Positions 9,077 through 17,304 of a DNA stretch of 34,578 nt are shown here, one piece after another. This stretch comes from an uncultured Chlorobiaceae bacterium. GTDB taxonomy: Bacteria > Bacteroidota > Chlorobiia > Chlorobiales > Chlorobiaceae. The notes below the pieces were generated by a model, which made no database searches, was not told the DNA's origin, and saw nothing but the letters and a program-made list of their open reading frames with translations. Made by a program: the position numbers and the translations under genes. Where the stretch lies: NCBI GenBank assembly GCA_903838025.1, contig CAILXB010000043.1:1-34578 (forward strand). The letters run 5' to 3'. Numbering within the stretch: position 1 is the stretch's first letter; each line of letters opens with the position of its first letter.

Positions 9077-9724
9077 ATGAAGCCCGCAAAAAGAGAGTGG
9101 AGCGCAGAGAGAGATACGGAAATCCAGACGACTTTTGGTCGGGTTAATAACCAGCACTATGATATGAAGGTAGAGTCCAGAAAAAGACAGTTCATTTTGG
9201 AGGGCAAAATCAAGCCTTGCTTCTGTGAAGGATGTGGCCAGATTACAGAGAAGGTTTTTGTCGGCGAATGGATGCCGAGCGACAAGCCCAGAGAGGAGGA
9301 TCTTTTAACGACGGTTGCGGCCAAAAAGCCCAAAGGGAGTAAAAACGGCACGGGAGAATTGCCGCCTGCCGCCGAAAATCAGTATTGGGTTCGCTGTTCT
9401 GACTGCAACCAGGTTTACCTGCTCAAGGAGTGGCAGATACAGATTGATCGGGAAATCAGTCCCGATGAGTTGAAAGCCGAAGAGTGTCAGATTTATTCTC
9501 CGCATGGTATTTATGCCAAGGGTGACGCCCTCTATCACCAGGCGCTTGGTGAGGTTGGCGTGGTCAGAGAAAAACAGGCAACAGGAAGTGGTGCTTTTGT
9601 TATTATTGTGGAATTTTGCAAAAGTGGCAAAAAACAGCTTCTCGAAAATGTACAAATGAACCCCGCAAACGGGAAAAATACAGAGAGTGTTACGGATCTT
9701 ATTAAATTGAAACTTAGACGTTGA
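9077..9724 (+). CDS. Hypothetical protein with a split zinc ribbon
   Basis: The 215-residue soluble protein has two cysteine pairs, CFCEGCGQ (near residue 50) and VRCSDCNQVYLL (near residue 113), that could form one zinc ribbon interrupted by a lysine-rich loop. The C-terminal part (about 150-200) reads YSPHGIYAKGDALYHQALGEVGVVREK...FVIIVEFCKSGKKQLLENV. This resembles a small SH3/Tudor-like barrel of the type y..Gd.i.H..fG.G.V......i.v.F..G...L seen in many uncharacterised bacterial proteins. It lies 24 bases upstream of rpsU on the same strand, so it may be co-transcribed with ribosomal protein S21. No function can be named. Confidence 0.75.
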   Translation: MKPAKREWSAERDTEIQTTFGRVNNQHYDMKVESRKRQFILEGKIKPCFCEGCGQITEKVFVGEWMPSDKPREEDLLTTVAAKKPKGSKNGTGELPPAAENQYWVRCSDCNQVYLLKEWQIQIDREISPDELKAEECQIYSPHGIYAKGDALYHQALGEVGVVREKQATGSGAFVIIVEFCKSGKKQLLENVQMNPANGKNTESVTDLIKLKLRR

Positions 9725-9733
9725 TCTTTTAAA

Positions 9734-9741
9734 AGGGGGTG
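9734..9741 (+). promoter_or_regulatory. Strong Shine-Dalgarno that fixes the TTG start of rpsU
   Basis: The sequence AGGGGGTG lies seven bases before TTG at 9749. It supports the non-ATG start, since S21 homology ([21 protein letters not shown]) starts at the next codon and there is no upstream in-frame ATG nearby. Confidence 0.7.
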
Positions 9742-9748
9742 AATTACA

Positions 9749-9946
9749 TTGGTTAGTGTGCAGATAAATGACAATGAATCGATCGATAAAATGCTGAAAC
9801 GCTTCAAGAAAAAATATGAGCGTGCAGGTGTTTTAAAGGAGTTTCGTGCAAACGCATACTTCGTCAAACCTTCGGTGGATGGTCGTTTGAAGCGCTCAAG
9901 GAGCAGACGAAGAGCGCAGAGGGCAAATGAAGAACGCAATTCATGA
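9749..9946 (+). CDS. rpsU: 30S ribosomal protein S21
   Basis: The 65-residue basic protein matches S21 along its whole length: [41 protein letters not shown] followed by an arginine-rich tail [14 protein letters not shown]21 sits on the small subunit platform near the anti-Shine-Dalgarno region and assists mRNA binding. Translation starts at TTG behind a strong purine-rich ribosome binding site. A Rho-independent terminator follows 29 bases after the stop, so this gene ends its transcript. Confidence 0.97.
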   Translation: MVSVQINDNESIDKMLKRFKKKYERAGVLKEFRANAYFVKPSVDGRLKRSRSRRRAQRANEERNS

Positions 9947-9974
9947 TCGTTCCCGTTCGCAACAGTTATGTCCA

Positions 9975-10006
9975 GGCAGCTCCTTCACGGGAGTTGCCTT
10001 TTTTTT
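9975..10006 (+). terminator. Rho-independent terminator after rpsU
   Basis: GGCAGCTCC and GGAGTTGCC form a nine-pair stem (one G-T pair) with a six-base loop, followed directly by eight T residues. It separates rpsU from aroA. Confidence 0.9.
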
Positions 10007-10032
10007 GTCAACACCAATCCATGTTTTGACTC

Positions 10033-11334
10033 ATGAGAGTGTTCAAAGGTGAAGTTACAGCGTTACCGCCCGACAAGTCGATCTCCCACCGAGCGGCACT
10101 TATTGGCGCATTGTCGGAAGGGACAACAGAGATTACCAACTTTTCCGCCGGATTTGATAATCAGTCAACCCTTGGTGTCCTGAAAAGTGCCGGAATCACC
10201 CTTCGTCAGGAAGAGGTGGATGGAGCCTACGGCCGCCGCATCCGAAAAGTGGTCATTGAGTCAAGGGGACTCTGGAGTTTTCAGCCCCCTTCCGATCCCT
10301 TGATGTGCAATAATTCGGGTAGCACCATGCGCATGTTTGCCGGTATTTTGGCCGCCCAGCCCTTTGCCAGTGAGTTAATTGGCGACAGTTCGCTGATGAA
10401 GCGACCGATGAAGAGAGTTGCCGACCCCTTGCGCCTGATGGGCGTTGATGTGCAACTGTCGCCATCAGGCACCGCGCCGATGCACATTAAAGGAACCAGA
10501 GAGCTGAAGCCGATCAACTACCGCTTGCCGGTTCCTTCAGCGCAGGTGAAGTCGCTCGTGGCCTTTGCCGCCCTCCATGCCGACGGCGAATCGAGAATTA
10601 TTGAGCCGCTGCTTTCTCGTGACCATACGGAAGTGATGCTTGGTCTCAAGAGTAGTGAGTGCGATGGAGAGCGGGTTATTGTGATACCGGGCCGCAAAGC
10701 TCTTGCCGCAAAGCCCTTTTTTATTCCTGCCGACCCGTCAGCCGCCTGTTTTATTCTTGCGCTTGGCCTGCTTGCCCGTGGCTCAGAAATTATCATCAGG
10801 GATGTCTGCCTCAACCCGACACGGGTAGCATTTCTCGCTCTTTTAACAGAAGCCGGGGCCGGTTTGACCATTGAAAACCAGCGGGTGATTGGTGGCGAAA
10901 CCATCGGCGATATTTTGGTAGAGAACCACACTGGGCTTGAACCTCTTGTGATCCGCGATCCGCAGCTTGTCTCCTTTCTTATTGATGAAATCCCGATGCT
11001 TGCCGTTCTTTCAGCCTTTGCCTCCGGTCAGTTTGAACTGCACAACGCCGCCGAGTTGCGAACCAAAGAGAGCGACCGTATTGATGCCCTTGTGGTCAAT
11101 CTTCAGCGTCTCGGTTTTGATTGCGAGCAGTACCCCGATGGTTTCATTGTCAAAGGGCGCAACATAACCCCGTCAGGAACGGTGGTGATTGAGAGTTTTG
11201 ATGATCACCGAATTGCCATGAGCTTCGCCATTGCCAGCAAGGCGACAGGGTGCCCTATTGATATTTCCGACGTTGACGTTGTCGGCGTCTCGTTCCCGAA
11301 CTTTTTTGAACTGATTGAAAGTCTCGAAGTTTGA
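10033..11334 (+). CDS. aroA: 3-phosphoshikimate 1-carboxyvinyltransferase (EPSP synthase)
   Basis: The 433-residue enzyme transfers enolpyruvyl from PEP to shikimate 3-phosphate, the sixth step of chorismate synthesis. It has the N-terminal [22 protein letters not shown], the PEP-binding [47 protein letters not shown], and the C-terminal [12 protein letters not shown] and [12 protein letters not shown] motifs. The PEP loop has NNSGSTMR where many enzymes have GNAGTxxR. This resembles the class II-like variant and is a family-level inference. The start at 10033 matches the usual family N-terminus. It is flanked upstream by the rpsU terminator and downstream by the convergent hydrolase gene. 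Confidence 0.96.
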   Translation: MRVFKGEVTALPPDKSISHRAALIGALSEGTTEITNFSAGFDNQSTLGVLKSAGITLRQEEVDGAYGRRIRKVVIESRGLWSFQPPSDPLMCNNSGSTMRMFAGILAAQPFASELIGDSSLMKRPMKRVADPLRLMGVDVQLSPSGTAPMHIKGTRELKPINYRLPVPSAQVKSLVAFAALHADGESRIIEPLLSRDHTEVMLGLKSSECDGERVIVIPGRKALAAKPFFIPADPSAACFILALGLLARGSEIIIRDVCLNPTRVAFLALLTEAGAGLTIENQRVIGGETIGDILVENHTGLEPLVIRDPQLVSFLIDEIPMLAVLSAFASGQFELHNAAELRTKESDRIDALVVNLQRLGFDCEQYPDGFIVKGRNITPSGTVVIESFDDHRIAMSFAIASKATGCPIDISDVDVVGVSFPNFFELIESLEV

Positions 11335-11340
11335 TGAGGC

Positions 11341-11368
11341 AAAAAGGAGGTCAGGAGCGCCTGACCTC
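11341..11368 (-). terminator. Terminator of the alpha/beta hydrolase transcript, overlapping its last codons
   Basis: GAGGTCAGG and CCTGACCTC form a perfect nine-pair stem with a four-base loop. Read on the reverse strand it is followed by CTTTTTG. The stem contains the stop codon and the last codons of the hydrolase gene (stop at 11353-11351). On the forward strand it lies just after aroA but lacks a T run. Confidence 0.75.
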
Positions 11369-12145
11369 TTCAAGATGGGCAAGCAGGGCGCTGTTGAAGG
11401 CTTGAGGCTGCTCCATGTTTGCAATATGAGCGGCTCCACTGAGCAGAAGGAGCTGTGAGCCCGCAGTGAGATCATGAATGCTCTTGGCTGTTTCAGGCGT
11501 CGTGAGCTTGTCCTCCTTTCCGTTCAATACCAGTACAGGGCAGTGGATTGAAGCAAGAAGTGGTGTTGCATCACGGCGCATCATGATTGCCCGCATAGCA
11601 GCGTTGATGACGGTGGCGCTCTGCCTTCGTATCATTGCGGCGGCCTCTGCAGCAAGTTCCGGCTTGTTGATGGAGCTCTCGACGGTAAAATAGTTCGGTA
11701 TCATGCGCCTGACCGCCTCTTCGGCACCCTCAGCCTCTACTGCACTAATGAACTCCTCCCGTACGGAGCGGGCCGCTGGCGCATCGGCCTCAGCCCGCGT
11801 GTCGCACAGTACAAGCGATGCAGTTTTGCCGGGGTAGAGCCGGTAGAACTCCAATGCCTGATATCCACCCATCGACAGCCCCACAACCGTTGCATGCTCA
11901 ATGTTCAGTGACTCAAGAAGTCTGGCAAGCTCATGAGCGTAATCGGTAAAGCTCCATCCCTCTTGCTCCCCGGATTCGGCAATACCATAAGCGTTTGGCG
12001 CTACGACGGCATAGCCAGCACTGCCAAGAGCCTTCAGTTGGGGCCGCCACATCGCCGCAGAGAGTGGAAAGGCGTGCAGCAAAAGAATTGCACCGTTTTC
12101 AATGCCATTCTTGGTCAGGTTTGCGCCGAGGTATGAGAGCATCAC
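11351..12145 (-). CDS. Alpha/beta hydrolase
   Basis: The protein has 264 residues from GTG at 12145, or 263 from the ATG at 12142. It is a standard alpha/beta hydrolase: an HAFPLSAAMW oxyanion region near residue 24, the nucleophile elbow GLSMGG with S91, the acid in VLNGKEDKLTTPETA, and the catalytic histidine in SGAAHIANMEQPQAFN. It is cytoplasmic, as there is no signal peptide. Such proteins act on esters, lactones or enol-lactones (3-oxoadipate enol-lactonase-like sequences are similar), but the substrate is not readable. It follows the YtxH-like gene with no gap, so the two form a short reverse operon ended by the hairpin at 11341-11368. Confidence 0.9.
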   Translation of the reverse strand: MMLSYLGANLTKNGIENGAILLLHAFPLSAAMWRPQLKALGSAGYAVVAPNAYGIAESGEQEGWSFTDYAHELARLLESLNIEHATVVGLSMGGYQALEFYRLYPGKTASLVLCDTRAEADAPAARSVREEFISAVEAEGAEEAVRRMIPNYFTVESSINKPELAAEAAAMIRRQSATVINAAMRAIMMRRDATPLLASIHCPVLVLNGKEDKLTTPETAKSIHDLTAGSQLLLLSGAAHIANMEQPQAFNSALLAHLEEVRRS

Positions 12146-12472
12146 TCAGTTTTCCTTCTCTTTAGGGTATCCCTTGATCTCCCTGATAATGCTGTTGGCC
12201 TCATTGAGGATTTTTTTTGCCTCATCACGTGCGGTGTCGATGATTTCCTGCGAGCGCGTTTTCGCTTCGTTGTTGTAGGCGGCATCGTTTTCATTGCTTT
12301 CGTAGAGGTCGGTGGCCTTGTCGAGCGCAACTTTTATTTTGCCGGAAATAATCTGCTGGGTCTCCTTCCCTTTGTGCGGCGCAAAGAGCAACCCCATAAT
12401 AGTGCCTGCGGCTGCGCCAAGCACAGCGCCAAAGAAAAGTCCCTTGTAAAATTTGTCCTGATGTTGTTCCAT
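12146..12472 (-). CDS. YtxH-like membrane-associated protein
   Basis: The start is placed at ATG 12472 (MEQHQDKFYKGLFFGAV), giving 108 residues. The track extension upstream is not family-like. A glycine-rich membrane segment (KGLFFGAVLGAAAGTIMGLLFAP) is followed by HKGKETQQIISGKI and an amphipathic, charge-rich helix (NNEAKTRSQEIIDTARDEAKKILNEANSIIREIKG). This is the layout of YtxH/gas-vesicle-like stress proteins whose exact role is unknown. It abuts the hydrolase gene, so the pair is likely translated together. Confidence 0.85.
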   Translation of the reverse strand: MEQHQDKFYKGLFFGAVLGAAAGTIMGLLFAPHKGKETQQIISGKIKVALDKATDLYESNENDAAYNNEAKTRSQEIIDTARDEAKKILNEANSIIREIKGYPKEKEN

Positions 12473-12510
12473 GTGTGTCTTTGTGTGTTGTATGCAAGAG
12501 TGTTTTGTTC

Positions 12511-12657
12511 TCAAGAAATATAAGATAAAGTCGCCAATGACTGTGCCATTTTTTGAATTTTTACTTTTTTGGCGAAACCAGCCGCATCGATTTTTAAGTA
12601 ACGTTTAAGGATTCCTTCATAGTCCTTAAAGAATCCCGGGCGTACCTTGATTACCAT
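12511..12657 (-). CDS. Possible small basic protein (48 residues)
   Basis: An ORF from ATG 12657 encodes a lysine-rich peptide (MVIKVRPGFFKDYEGILKRYLKIDAAGFAKKVKIQ...). It ends 38 bases before the YtxH-like start, and nothing else covers this stretch. No ribosome binding site or known family is seen. A perfect TTTAAGGA/TCCTTAAA inverted repeat lies inside it, so the region may be a leader or hairpin rather than a gene. Confidence 0.25.
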   Translation of the reverse strand: MVIKVRPGFFKDYEGILKRYLKIDAAGFAKKVKIQKMAQSLATLSYIS

Positions 12658-12725
12658 GAACAGGATGGTTCCATTGAGCCAAAGAGAGCAAAAGTTTCGC
12701 TCACATTTTAATTCCAACAAATACG

Positions 12726-12917
12726 ATGAACACAAACGGTAGATTTAAGGCAACCCCTTTTGCAATCGGGGCATTTATCCTTTCCATTATGACCGGCCTT
12801 CTCTTATTTTTACAGAGTGTGGCCGCCGTGTCACAGCCGACCCAGGTGTGGCTAAGTTCTCTCTTCGTCATCGCAGTTGTGCTGCACACCGTTATCAACT
12901 GGAAGCAGTTTTCTTGA
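12726..12917 (+). CDS. Small two-helix membrane protein (DUF4405-like)
   Basis: The 63-residue protein has two predicted membrane helices (about 12-34 and 42-58) joined by a short loop (QSVAAVSQPTQVW). It ends in SSLFVIAVVLHTVINWKQF. The H-x3-NW signature at the end of the second helix is typical of short DUF4405 proteins, which relate to the cytochrome b-type gas-phase heme membrane fold. It converges on the HD gene with five bases between stops. No strong ribosome binding site is visible, so confidence is moderate. Confidence 0.55.
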   Translation: MNTNGRFKATPFAIGAFILSIMTGLLLFLQSVAAVSQPTQVWLSSLFVIAVVLHTVINWKQFS

Positions 12918-12922
12918 TACCG

Positions 12923-14350
12923 TTAACGAAAGAGGTCAAGATCATTGGTGAGCATACGCATGATCTCCTCGCGTGATTCCACGATGCGCTCAACCAGGTC
13001 AGGGCGGCAAAGCACCCTGAATTTTTTGGTATAGCGCTCAAAAGCGAGAATGAAATCCGACTGAAAAACCGACTCGTTCAGCTCATCAAACCGCACATAC
13101 TCCGACTCGCACTGCAGAGCATAGTGGATGTGCTCCGAGCGGGTCGGGTAGACGCGAAGCTCTTTCAAATCGGCATAATCAAAAATATCCTTCTTTGAGG
13201 GTGGATCAATCAGTACCTCATGGCCGTAGAGGCCGAGGTGGTACCGTTGGTTGAGAAAGCGGCAGATCTCCACCTCCATGGCACGGCGCATTGAGCTGTC
13301 AGTGTTATAGATAAACCACCGTTCGTCCTCTTTTGCGGAGTGTGGCAGGTAGGGTTGTACGGTTATCGCCCTTTTGTAGACCCGGCGCAGAAGAATATCA
13401 TCAAGCAGGGCTGAGAGAGGATGCCCCTTTTCCGGCATTAACTGCTTCAGTTCATGCAGCACCCGGTCATCGGCATTGCCATAAAAGAGCTCGCGCAAAG
13501 CTTCCCCGGAGAGCATCCCGTCGCCCGCAATATCCTGTAGAAGCCTGCGGAGCATTGCCGACAGCGCCCTGCTGGTATGGTGCCAGTACACATTGCGCAT
13601 CATCATGTACTTTGCAAAAAGCAGGCTCTCAAGTGGCGCAATACCCTTTTCGGTGATGGCAAACCGCTCGCGCTGCGGGTCAGGCACAAACGACTCAATC
13701 AGCCGGTCGATATCAATGCTTCCGTAGGGGATGTTGCAGTGGTGGGCGTCGCGCATCAGATAGTCCATCTTGTCAGGGTCGAGCGTGCCGCTGATTAACT
13801 TGCTGAAACAGGTTCCCGCACTGCCAGTGATGAGTGCAATGACCGCTTCCGGCTCTACCTTCCACTCTACCTGCAATATTTCGGCAATTGTGGGAACCCC
13901 GGGGTTCTCTTCATAGATAAAGTGACGGCAAAGCGCCTCGTGGTGCAAAAATACCGGCTCGTTGCCGATGCGGGGAATCTGTTCCTCGATGATATGGGCG
14001 TGGGGAAAGTGGCCGATATCGTGCAACAGGGAAGCCGAAAGCAGCACCCGGCAGTTGTGGTCGTCAAACCGGAAGCGCTCATTTTGAAGAGTGAGGGCCA
14101 GAGGATTGGTCAACATGCGCTGCAGAATCAGCTTCATCAAATGATAGACCCCGATGGAGTGCTCAAAGCGGGTATGCGTGGCTCCAGGGTAGACCTGCTG
14201 CGAGAATGAGAGTTGCCGAATTCCTTTAAGTCGAAGAAAGGAGGGGTGCGACAGAATTTTTTTCAGCGCTCCGCCGAGAGGGATATGCCCCCATACAGGA
14301 ATGCGGATAAATCCGCCGTCAGATTGAAAAAGCAGGCGTTCGGCTATCAT
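12923..14350 (-). CDS. HD-domain phosphohydrolase (SAMHD1/dGTPase-like)
   Basis: The 475-residue protein carries a complete HD metal site: H64 in HTRFEHSIGVYH, H110-D111 in LLHDIGHFPHAH, and the distal aspartate in GTLDPDKMDYLMRDAHHCNIPYG. The N-terminal IRIPVWGHIPL...FLRLKGIRQLSFSQQVYPGATHTRFEH is the signature of the YdhJ/SAMHD1-like branch. Members hydrolyse deoxynucleoside triphosphates or related nucleotides. The C-terminal third is helical and specific to the subfamily. It is a single reverse gene with its promoter probably in the AT-rich gap to the right. Confidence 0.9.
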   Translation of the reverse strand: MIAERLLFQSDGGFIRIPVWGHIPLGGALKKILSHPSFLRLKGIRQLSFSQQVYPGATHTRFEHSIGVYHLMKLILQRMLTNPLALTLQNERFRFDDHNCRVLLSASLLHDIGHFPHAHIIEEQIPRIGNEPVFLHHEALCRHFIYEENPGVPTIAEILQVEWKVEPEAVIALITGSAGTCFSKLISGTLDPDKMDYLMRDAHHCNIPYGSIDIDRLIESFVPDPQRERFAITEKGIAPLESLLFAKYMMMRNVYWHHTSRALSAMLRRLLQDIAGDGMLSGEALRELFYGNADDRVLHELKQLMPEKGHPLSALLDDILLRRVYKRAITVQPYLPHSAKEDERWFIYNTDSSMRRAMEVEICRFLNQRYHLGLYGHEVLIDPPSKKDIFDYADLKELRVYPTRSEHIHYALQCESEYVRFDELNESVFQSDFILAFERYTKKFRVLCRPDLVERIVESREEIMRMLTNDLDLFR

Positions 14351-14764
14351 GGGGGTTCAGCATTTTGAAGATGGTTCTTTCGCACAAGATACGCAAGAAA
14401 GGGGGCGTGGGCAAATGGGTTGGCTCTGTTCGTATTATCAATTTCTCTATGACGCGCAAGCGCAATACTCTATAATTAGCAAGGCTTTTTAATTAATTAT
14501 AACGTATGTGTAAATGCTTTTTGGGGCATATATAAATCTTGTATTAATCAGGCCGGTTGTAATCATTACGACGGGTTTATTTATAAAAAAATATTACTTA
14601 TCGTTTGATTTAATGATTAAAAATTGTAGAATCTAAACCGAATGCTCTTTTTTAGATATCAGAAAGCAGATGCCAAATTTTGTGGTATTTGGTATGAGTT
14701 TTTTTGGAGAGTTGAATCTTTTTTGGGGTTAATTAACATACCTGTAACAAAATAATTAATTATC
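14351..14764. other. AT-rich intergenic region of 414 bases
   Basis: No ORF, RNA gene or terminator is supported here. The stretch is far more AT-rich than its neighbours and holds several TTAATTAA-like palindromes (near 14490, 14728 and 14755). It separates the reverse HD gene from the forward Lcl-domain gene, so divergent promoters are expected, though none was assigned. Confidence 0.6.
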
Positions 14765-15250
14765 ATGAAACTCATTATAACTCTTTTTTTTGAAAGGCGA
14801 TGGATACTGCTTCTTCTTACTGGCTTGAGTATGGTTTCAGCTCCATCACTCTCCTCTGCAATAATAGTTGGTGAACACTACCGTGGAGGTATTGTTTTTT
14901 ATGTGGATAACAGCGGTGAGCATGGTCTTGTTGCTGCCCCAAAAAATATAGTGGGTAAATCGCATGGCAGGGCACCGGGGAACTTTACCTGGTATGATGC
15001 AAAATCGGCCTGTGAGAATTTTGCAAGCGATGGTTATTGTGACTGGTTTTTGCCGAACGCCTGGCAACTGGACCAGCTCTATTTGCAGAGAAATGTTGTT
15101 GGTGGTTTAGCCGACCACTTCTACTGGAGTTCTTCACGTGATGACGGCGAAAATGGAGAGGAGGGTTGGTACCAGAATTTCTTCAGTGGAGACCAGAATC
15201 ACGAAAACAAGATACTCGATGGTCGGGTTCGGCCTGTGCGCTCTTTTTAG
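14765..15250 (+). CDS. Secreted DUF1566/Lcl-domain protein
   Basis: The 161-residue protein has a signal peptide (FERRWILLLLTGLSMVSAPSLSSA, cut near residue 32). A single compact domain follows with GGIVFYVDNSGEHGLVAAPKNI, FTWYDAKSACENFASDGYCDWFLPNAWQLDQLYLQR, DHFYWSSSRDD and a final DGRVRPVRSF. This is the DUF1566 or Legionella collagen-like C-terminal domain, related to C-type-lectin/FGE-like folds. It is usually exported and may bind carbohydrate or surfaces. Two cysteines in SACENFASDGYCDWF may form a disulfide. It is monocistronic, with an AT-rich upstream region and a strong terminator downstream. Confidence 0.85.
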   Translation: MKLIITLFFERRWILLLLTGLSMVSAPSLSSAIIVGEHYRGGIVFYVDNSGEHGLVAAPKNIVGKSHGRAPGNFTWYDAKSACENFASDGYCDWFLPNAWQLDQLYLQRNVVGGLADHFYWSSSRDDGENGEEGWYQNFFSGDQNHENKILDGRVRPVRSF

Positions 15251-15282
15251 CCTTGGCGGCGTTATTTTTCTCTGTTCAATTC

Positions 15283-15326
15283 AAAAAAGCCCCTGACCTT
15301 TTTGCGAAATCAGGGGCTTTTTTTTT
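15283..15326. terminator. Bidirectional Rho-independent terminator
   Basis: AAAAAAGCCCCTGA and TCAGGGGCTTTTTTTTT form a nine-pair stem with A and T runs on either side. It serves the forward Lcl gene and the reverse lptB gene that ends at 15334. Confidence 0.92.
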
Positions 15327-15333
15327 GGTTGTG

Positions 15334-16068
15334 TTAATATCTCTCAAGGGTAAATTTTTCGCCGAGGTAGATTTCTCTGACCACGGGGTTTGCGGCAATC
15401 TCTTCCGGGGTGCCGTGCATGAAGATGCTTCCGTCAAAGAGCAGGTAGGCGTGGTTGGTAATGGAGAGGGTTTCGTGGACGTTATGGTCGGTGATAAGCA
15501 CGCCGATGCCTCGCTGGGCAAGCCCTTCAACAATCTGCTGAATATCCTCAACGGCGATGGGGTCAACTCCGGCAAAGGGTTCGTCGAGCAGGATGAATTT
15601 TGGGTTGAGCGCCAGGGCCCTTGCTATTTCTGTTCGCCGTCGTTCACCACCGGAGAGTGCGTAGCCCATGCTTTTGGAGATGGAGGTGATGTTCAGCTCT
15701 TCGAGCATCAAGCTTGTTCTTTCTTTGCGCTCTGTTTTGGAGAGGGCGGTGAATTCAAGGACGCTCAAAATGTTTTCTTCGACCGTCATGTTTCGGAAAA
15801 CTGACGCTTCCTGGGGAAGATAGCCGATGCCGAGACGCGCACGCTTGTACATCGCCATGGCGGTGATGTTTTCCTGGTCAAGAAAAACTTCGCCCCCGTC
15901 AGGTCGTACAAGTCCTACAATCATGTAGAAGGTGGTGGTTTTTCCTGCACCGTTTGGGCCGAGAAGCCCCACAATCTCTCCCCGTTGTACCTCTATGGAG
16001 GAGCTTTTAACAACTTCGCGTTTGTTGTAGATCTTTTGTAGCTTGTTACAGCTCAGTGTTGCTTTCAT
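15334..16068 (-). CDS. lptB: Lipopolysaccharide export ABC transporter ATP-binding protein LptB
   Basis: The start is set at ATG 16068 ([20 protein letters not shown]), giving 244 residues, normal for LptB. The ATPase drives lipopolysaccharide extraction from the inner membrane with LptFG. It has Walker [10 protein letters not shown] (37-45), Q-loop region [21 protein letters not shown], signature LSGGERRR, Walker [17 protein letters not shown] and H-loop [11 protein letters not shown]. The YLPQEASVF and DPIAVEDIQ segments are characteristic of LptB. The other Lpt genes are not in this window. A terminator hairpin about 50 bases upstream suggests it has its own promoter in that short gap. Confidence 0.95.
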   Translation of the reverse strand: MKATLSCNKLQKIYNKREVVKSSSIEVQRGEIVGLLGPNGAGKTTTFYMIVGLVRPDGGEVFLDQENITAMAMYKRARLGIGYLPQEASVFRNMTVEENILSVLEFTALSKTERKERTSLMLEELNITSISKSMGYALSGGERRRTEIARALALNPKFILLDEPFAGVDPIAVEDIQQIVEGLAQRGIGVLITDHNVHETLSITNHAYLLFDGSIFMHGTPEEIAANPVVREIYLGEKFTLERY

Positions 16069-16117
16069 GCCCGTACTGAAAAGGTAGTGTTGCTCTTGGA
16101 GGGGTGGGTCGTACAAT

Positions 16118-16146
16118 AAAAAACGAGGCTCGGAGCCTCGTTTTTT
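16118..16146. terminator. Near-perfect palindromic terminator
   Basis: AAAAAACGAGGCT-CGG-AGCCTCGTTTTTT forms a seven-pair GC-rich stem extended by A/T pairs. It lies just after the reverse 84-residue gene and upstream of lptB, so it probably ends the former's transcript. Confidence 0.88.
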
Positions 16147-16158
16147 ACTTGATACCTG

Positions 16159-16413
16159 TCAGTCTTTGAACCGCTTTTCGATATCCTTGGTCGGCTTGGC
16201 ATAACCGGATTTTTTGGGAGATGAGCCCCTCAAAGATGAAGAAGATGATCCACCATAAATAAACGGATAGGCATTCTTCAACAGGCGCTTTGTAGATTTG
16301 CCTACATTCTCCATGTAATCACCCATGACCCACCAATGACCATCAATGAAGACCTCTACGAATCTGCCGTAGGCCCGTCCCCAGTTGGTAAAAACTCCAT
16401 TTATATTAACCAT
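16159..16413 (-). CDS. Hypothetical 84-residue protein of unknown family
   Basis: I do not recognise this protein. Its N-terminal half is aromatic-rich and looks structured (INGVFTNWGRAYGRFVEVFIDGHWWVMGDYMENVGKSTKRLL). The C-terminal half is a serine/lysine-rich tail (GGSSSSSLRGSSPKKSGYAKPTKDIEKRFKD). There is no signal peptide or membrane helix. It is a single gene with its own terminator 13 bases after the stop, which argues that it is really expressed. The region upstream (16414-16560) is AT-rich. Confidence 0.7.
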   Translation of the reverse strand: MVNINGVFTNWGRAYGRFVEVFIDGHWWVMGDYMENVGKSTKRLLKNAYPFIYGGSSSSSLRGSSPKKSGYAKPTKDIEKRFKD

Positions 16414-16611
16414 GGCTGTTTGTTTTTTTAGGTTTAACTACACTCTTGGCGAAATCTAATAAATCCACTCGTGAAAAAAAAATATTTTATCTTCAGTTGA
16501 TCATCTTTATAGCAATGAAATTGCAAGCGGCTTGGCTCGATTTTTTTTGTTCAGGGCCAGTTGTTGTGTAGTGACAAGTGTTGTAACAAGATGAGAGGAA
16601 GGGTTTTTATA

Positions 16612-17163
16612 ATGGTTGAGAAATTATTGAAAAAAATGGGCAAAGTAATGTCTTACAAGGGCCTCTGGCCGACGTTGCATGAAACGGTTTTTATGACAGA
16701 GGGTGCATTCGTTATTGGTGACGTCCACATTGGCGCACATTCGAGCGTCTGGTTCAATGCGGTGGTGCGGGGTGATGTTTGCCCAATCCGTATTGGCGAA
16801 AAAACCAGTGTGCAGGATAATGCGACGCTGCATGTGACGCACGATACCGGCCCATTGAATATCGGTAACTGTGTCACCATCGGGCATGGTGCAGTGCTTC
16901 ATGCCTGTACGGTACAGGATCATGTGCTGATTGGTATGGGTGCCGTGCTGCTTGACGACTGTGTGGTCGAACCGTGGTCGATTGTTGCTGCCGGTGCGCT
17001 GGTAAGGCAGGGTTTTACGGTGCCTTCCGGGATGCTGGTTGCGGGTGTTCCTGCCAAGGTGATGCGGCCGATAACCGAGGCTGAGCGGCGCACTATTGAG
17101 GAGTCACCCGAAAACTATGTGCGCTACTCGCAGAATTACCGGGAAGAGGAAAAAAAGGGTTGA
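16612..17163 (+). CDS. Gamma-class carbonic anhydrase-like hexapeptide-repeat protein
   Basis: The start at ATG 16612 is chosen because GAGGAAGGG lies about eight bases before it; the product has 183 residues. Left-handed beta-helix repeats run through GAFVIGDVHIGAHSSVWFNAVVRGDVCPIRIGEKTSVQDNATLHVTHD. The family metal and active-site residues are present: RGD, the glutamine in SVQDNATLH, HVTHD, and IGHGAVLHAC. The ending VPAKVMRPITEAE...ENYVRYSQNYREE is typical of the YrdA/CaiE/gamma-CA group. It probably hydrates CO2 or scaffolds a metal site in the cytoplasm. Activity cannot be assured, since many members are inactive. Confidence 0.9.
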   Translation: MVEKLLKKMGKVMSYKGLWPTLHETVFMTEGAFVIGDVHIGAHSSVWFNAVVRGDVCPIRIGEKTSVQDNATLHVTHDTGPLNIGNCVTIGHGAVLHACTVQDHVLIGMGAVLLDDCVVEPWSIVAAGALVRQGFTVPSGMLVAGVPAKVMRPITEAERRTIEESPENYVRYSQNYREEEKKG

Positions 17164-17304
17164 GAAAAGCGGTCTTCTTCCCTGATTTCGTTAAATTGGG
17201 CCAGAAGTTTTTGATTGTTTCCCGGCAGGCTTGGCGTTTTGTGTGTGGTTGCCCGGCCTCTCCTGTTTTTTTTAAACGCATCTCACGAAACTCTATTTCC
17301 TTTT

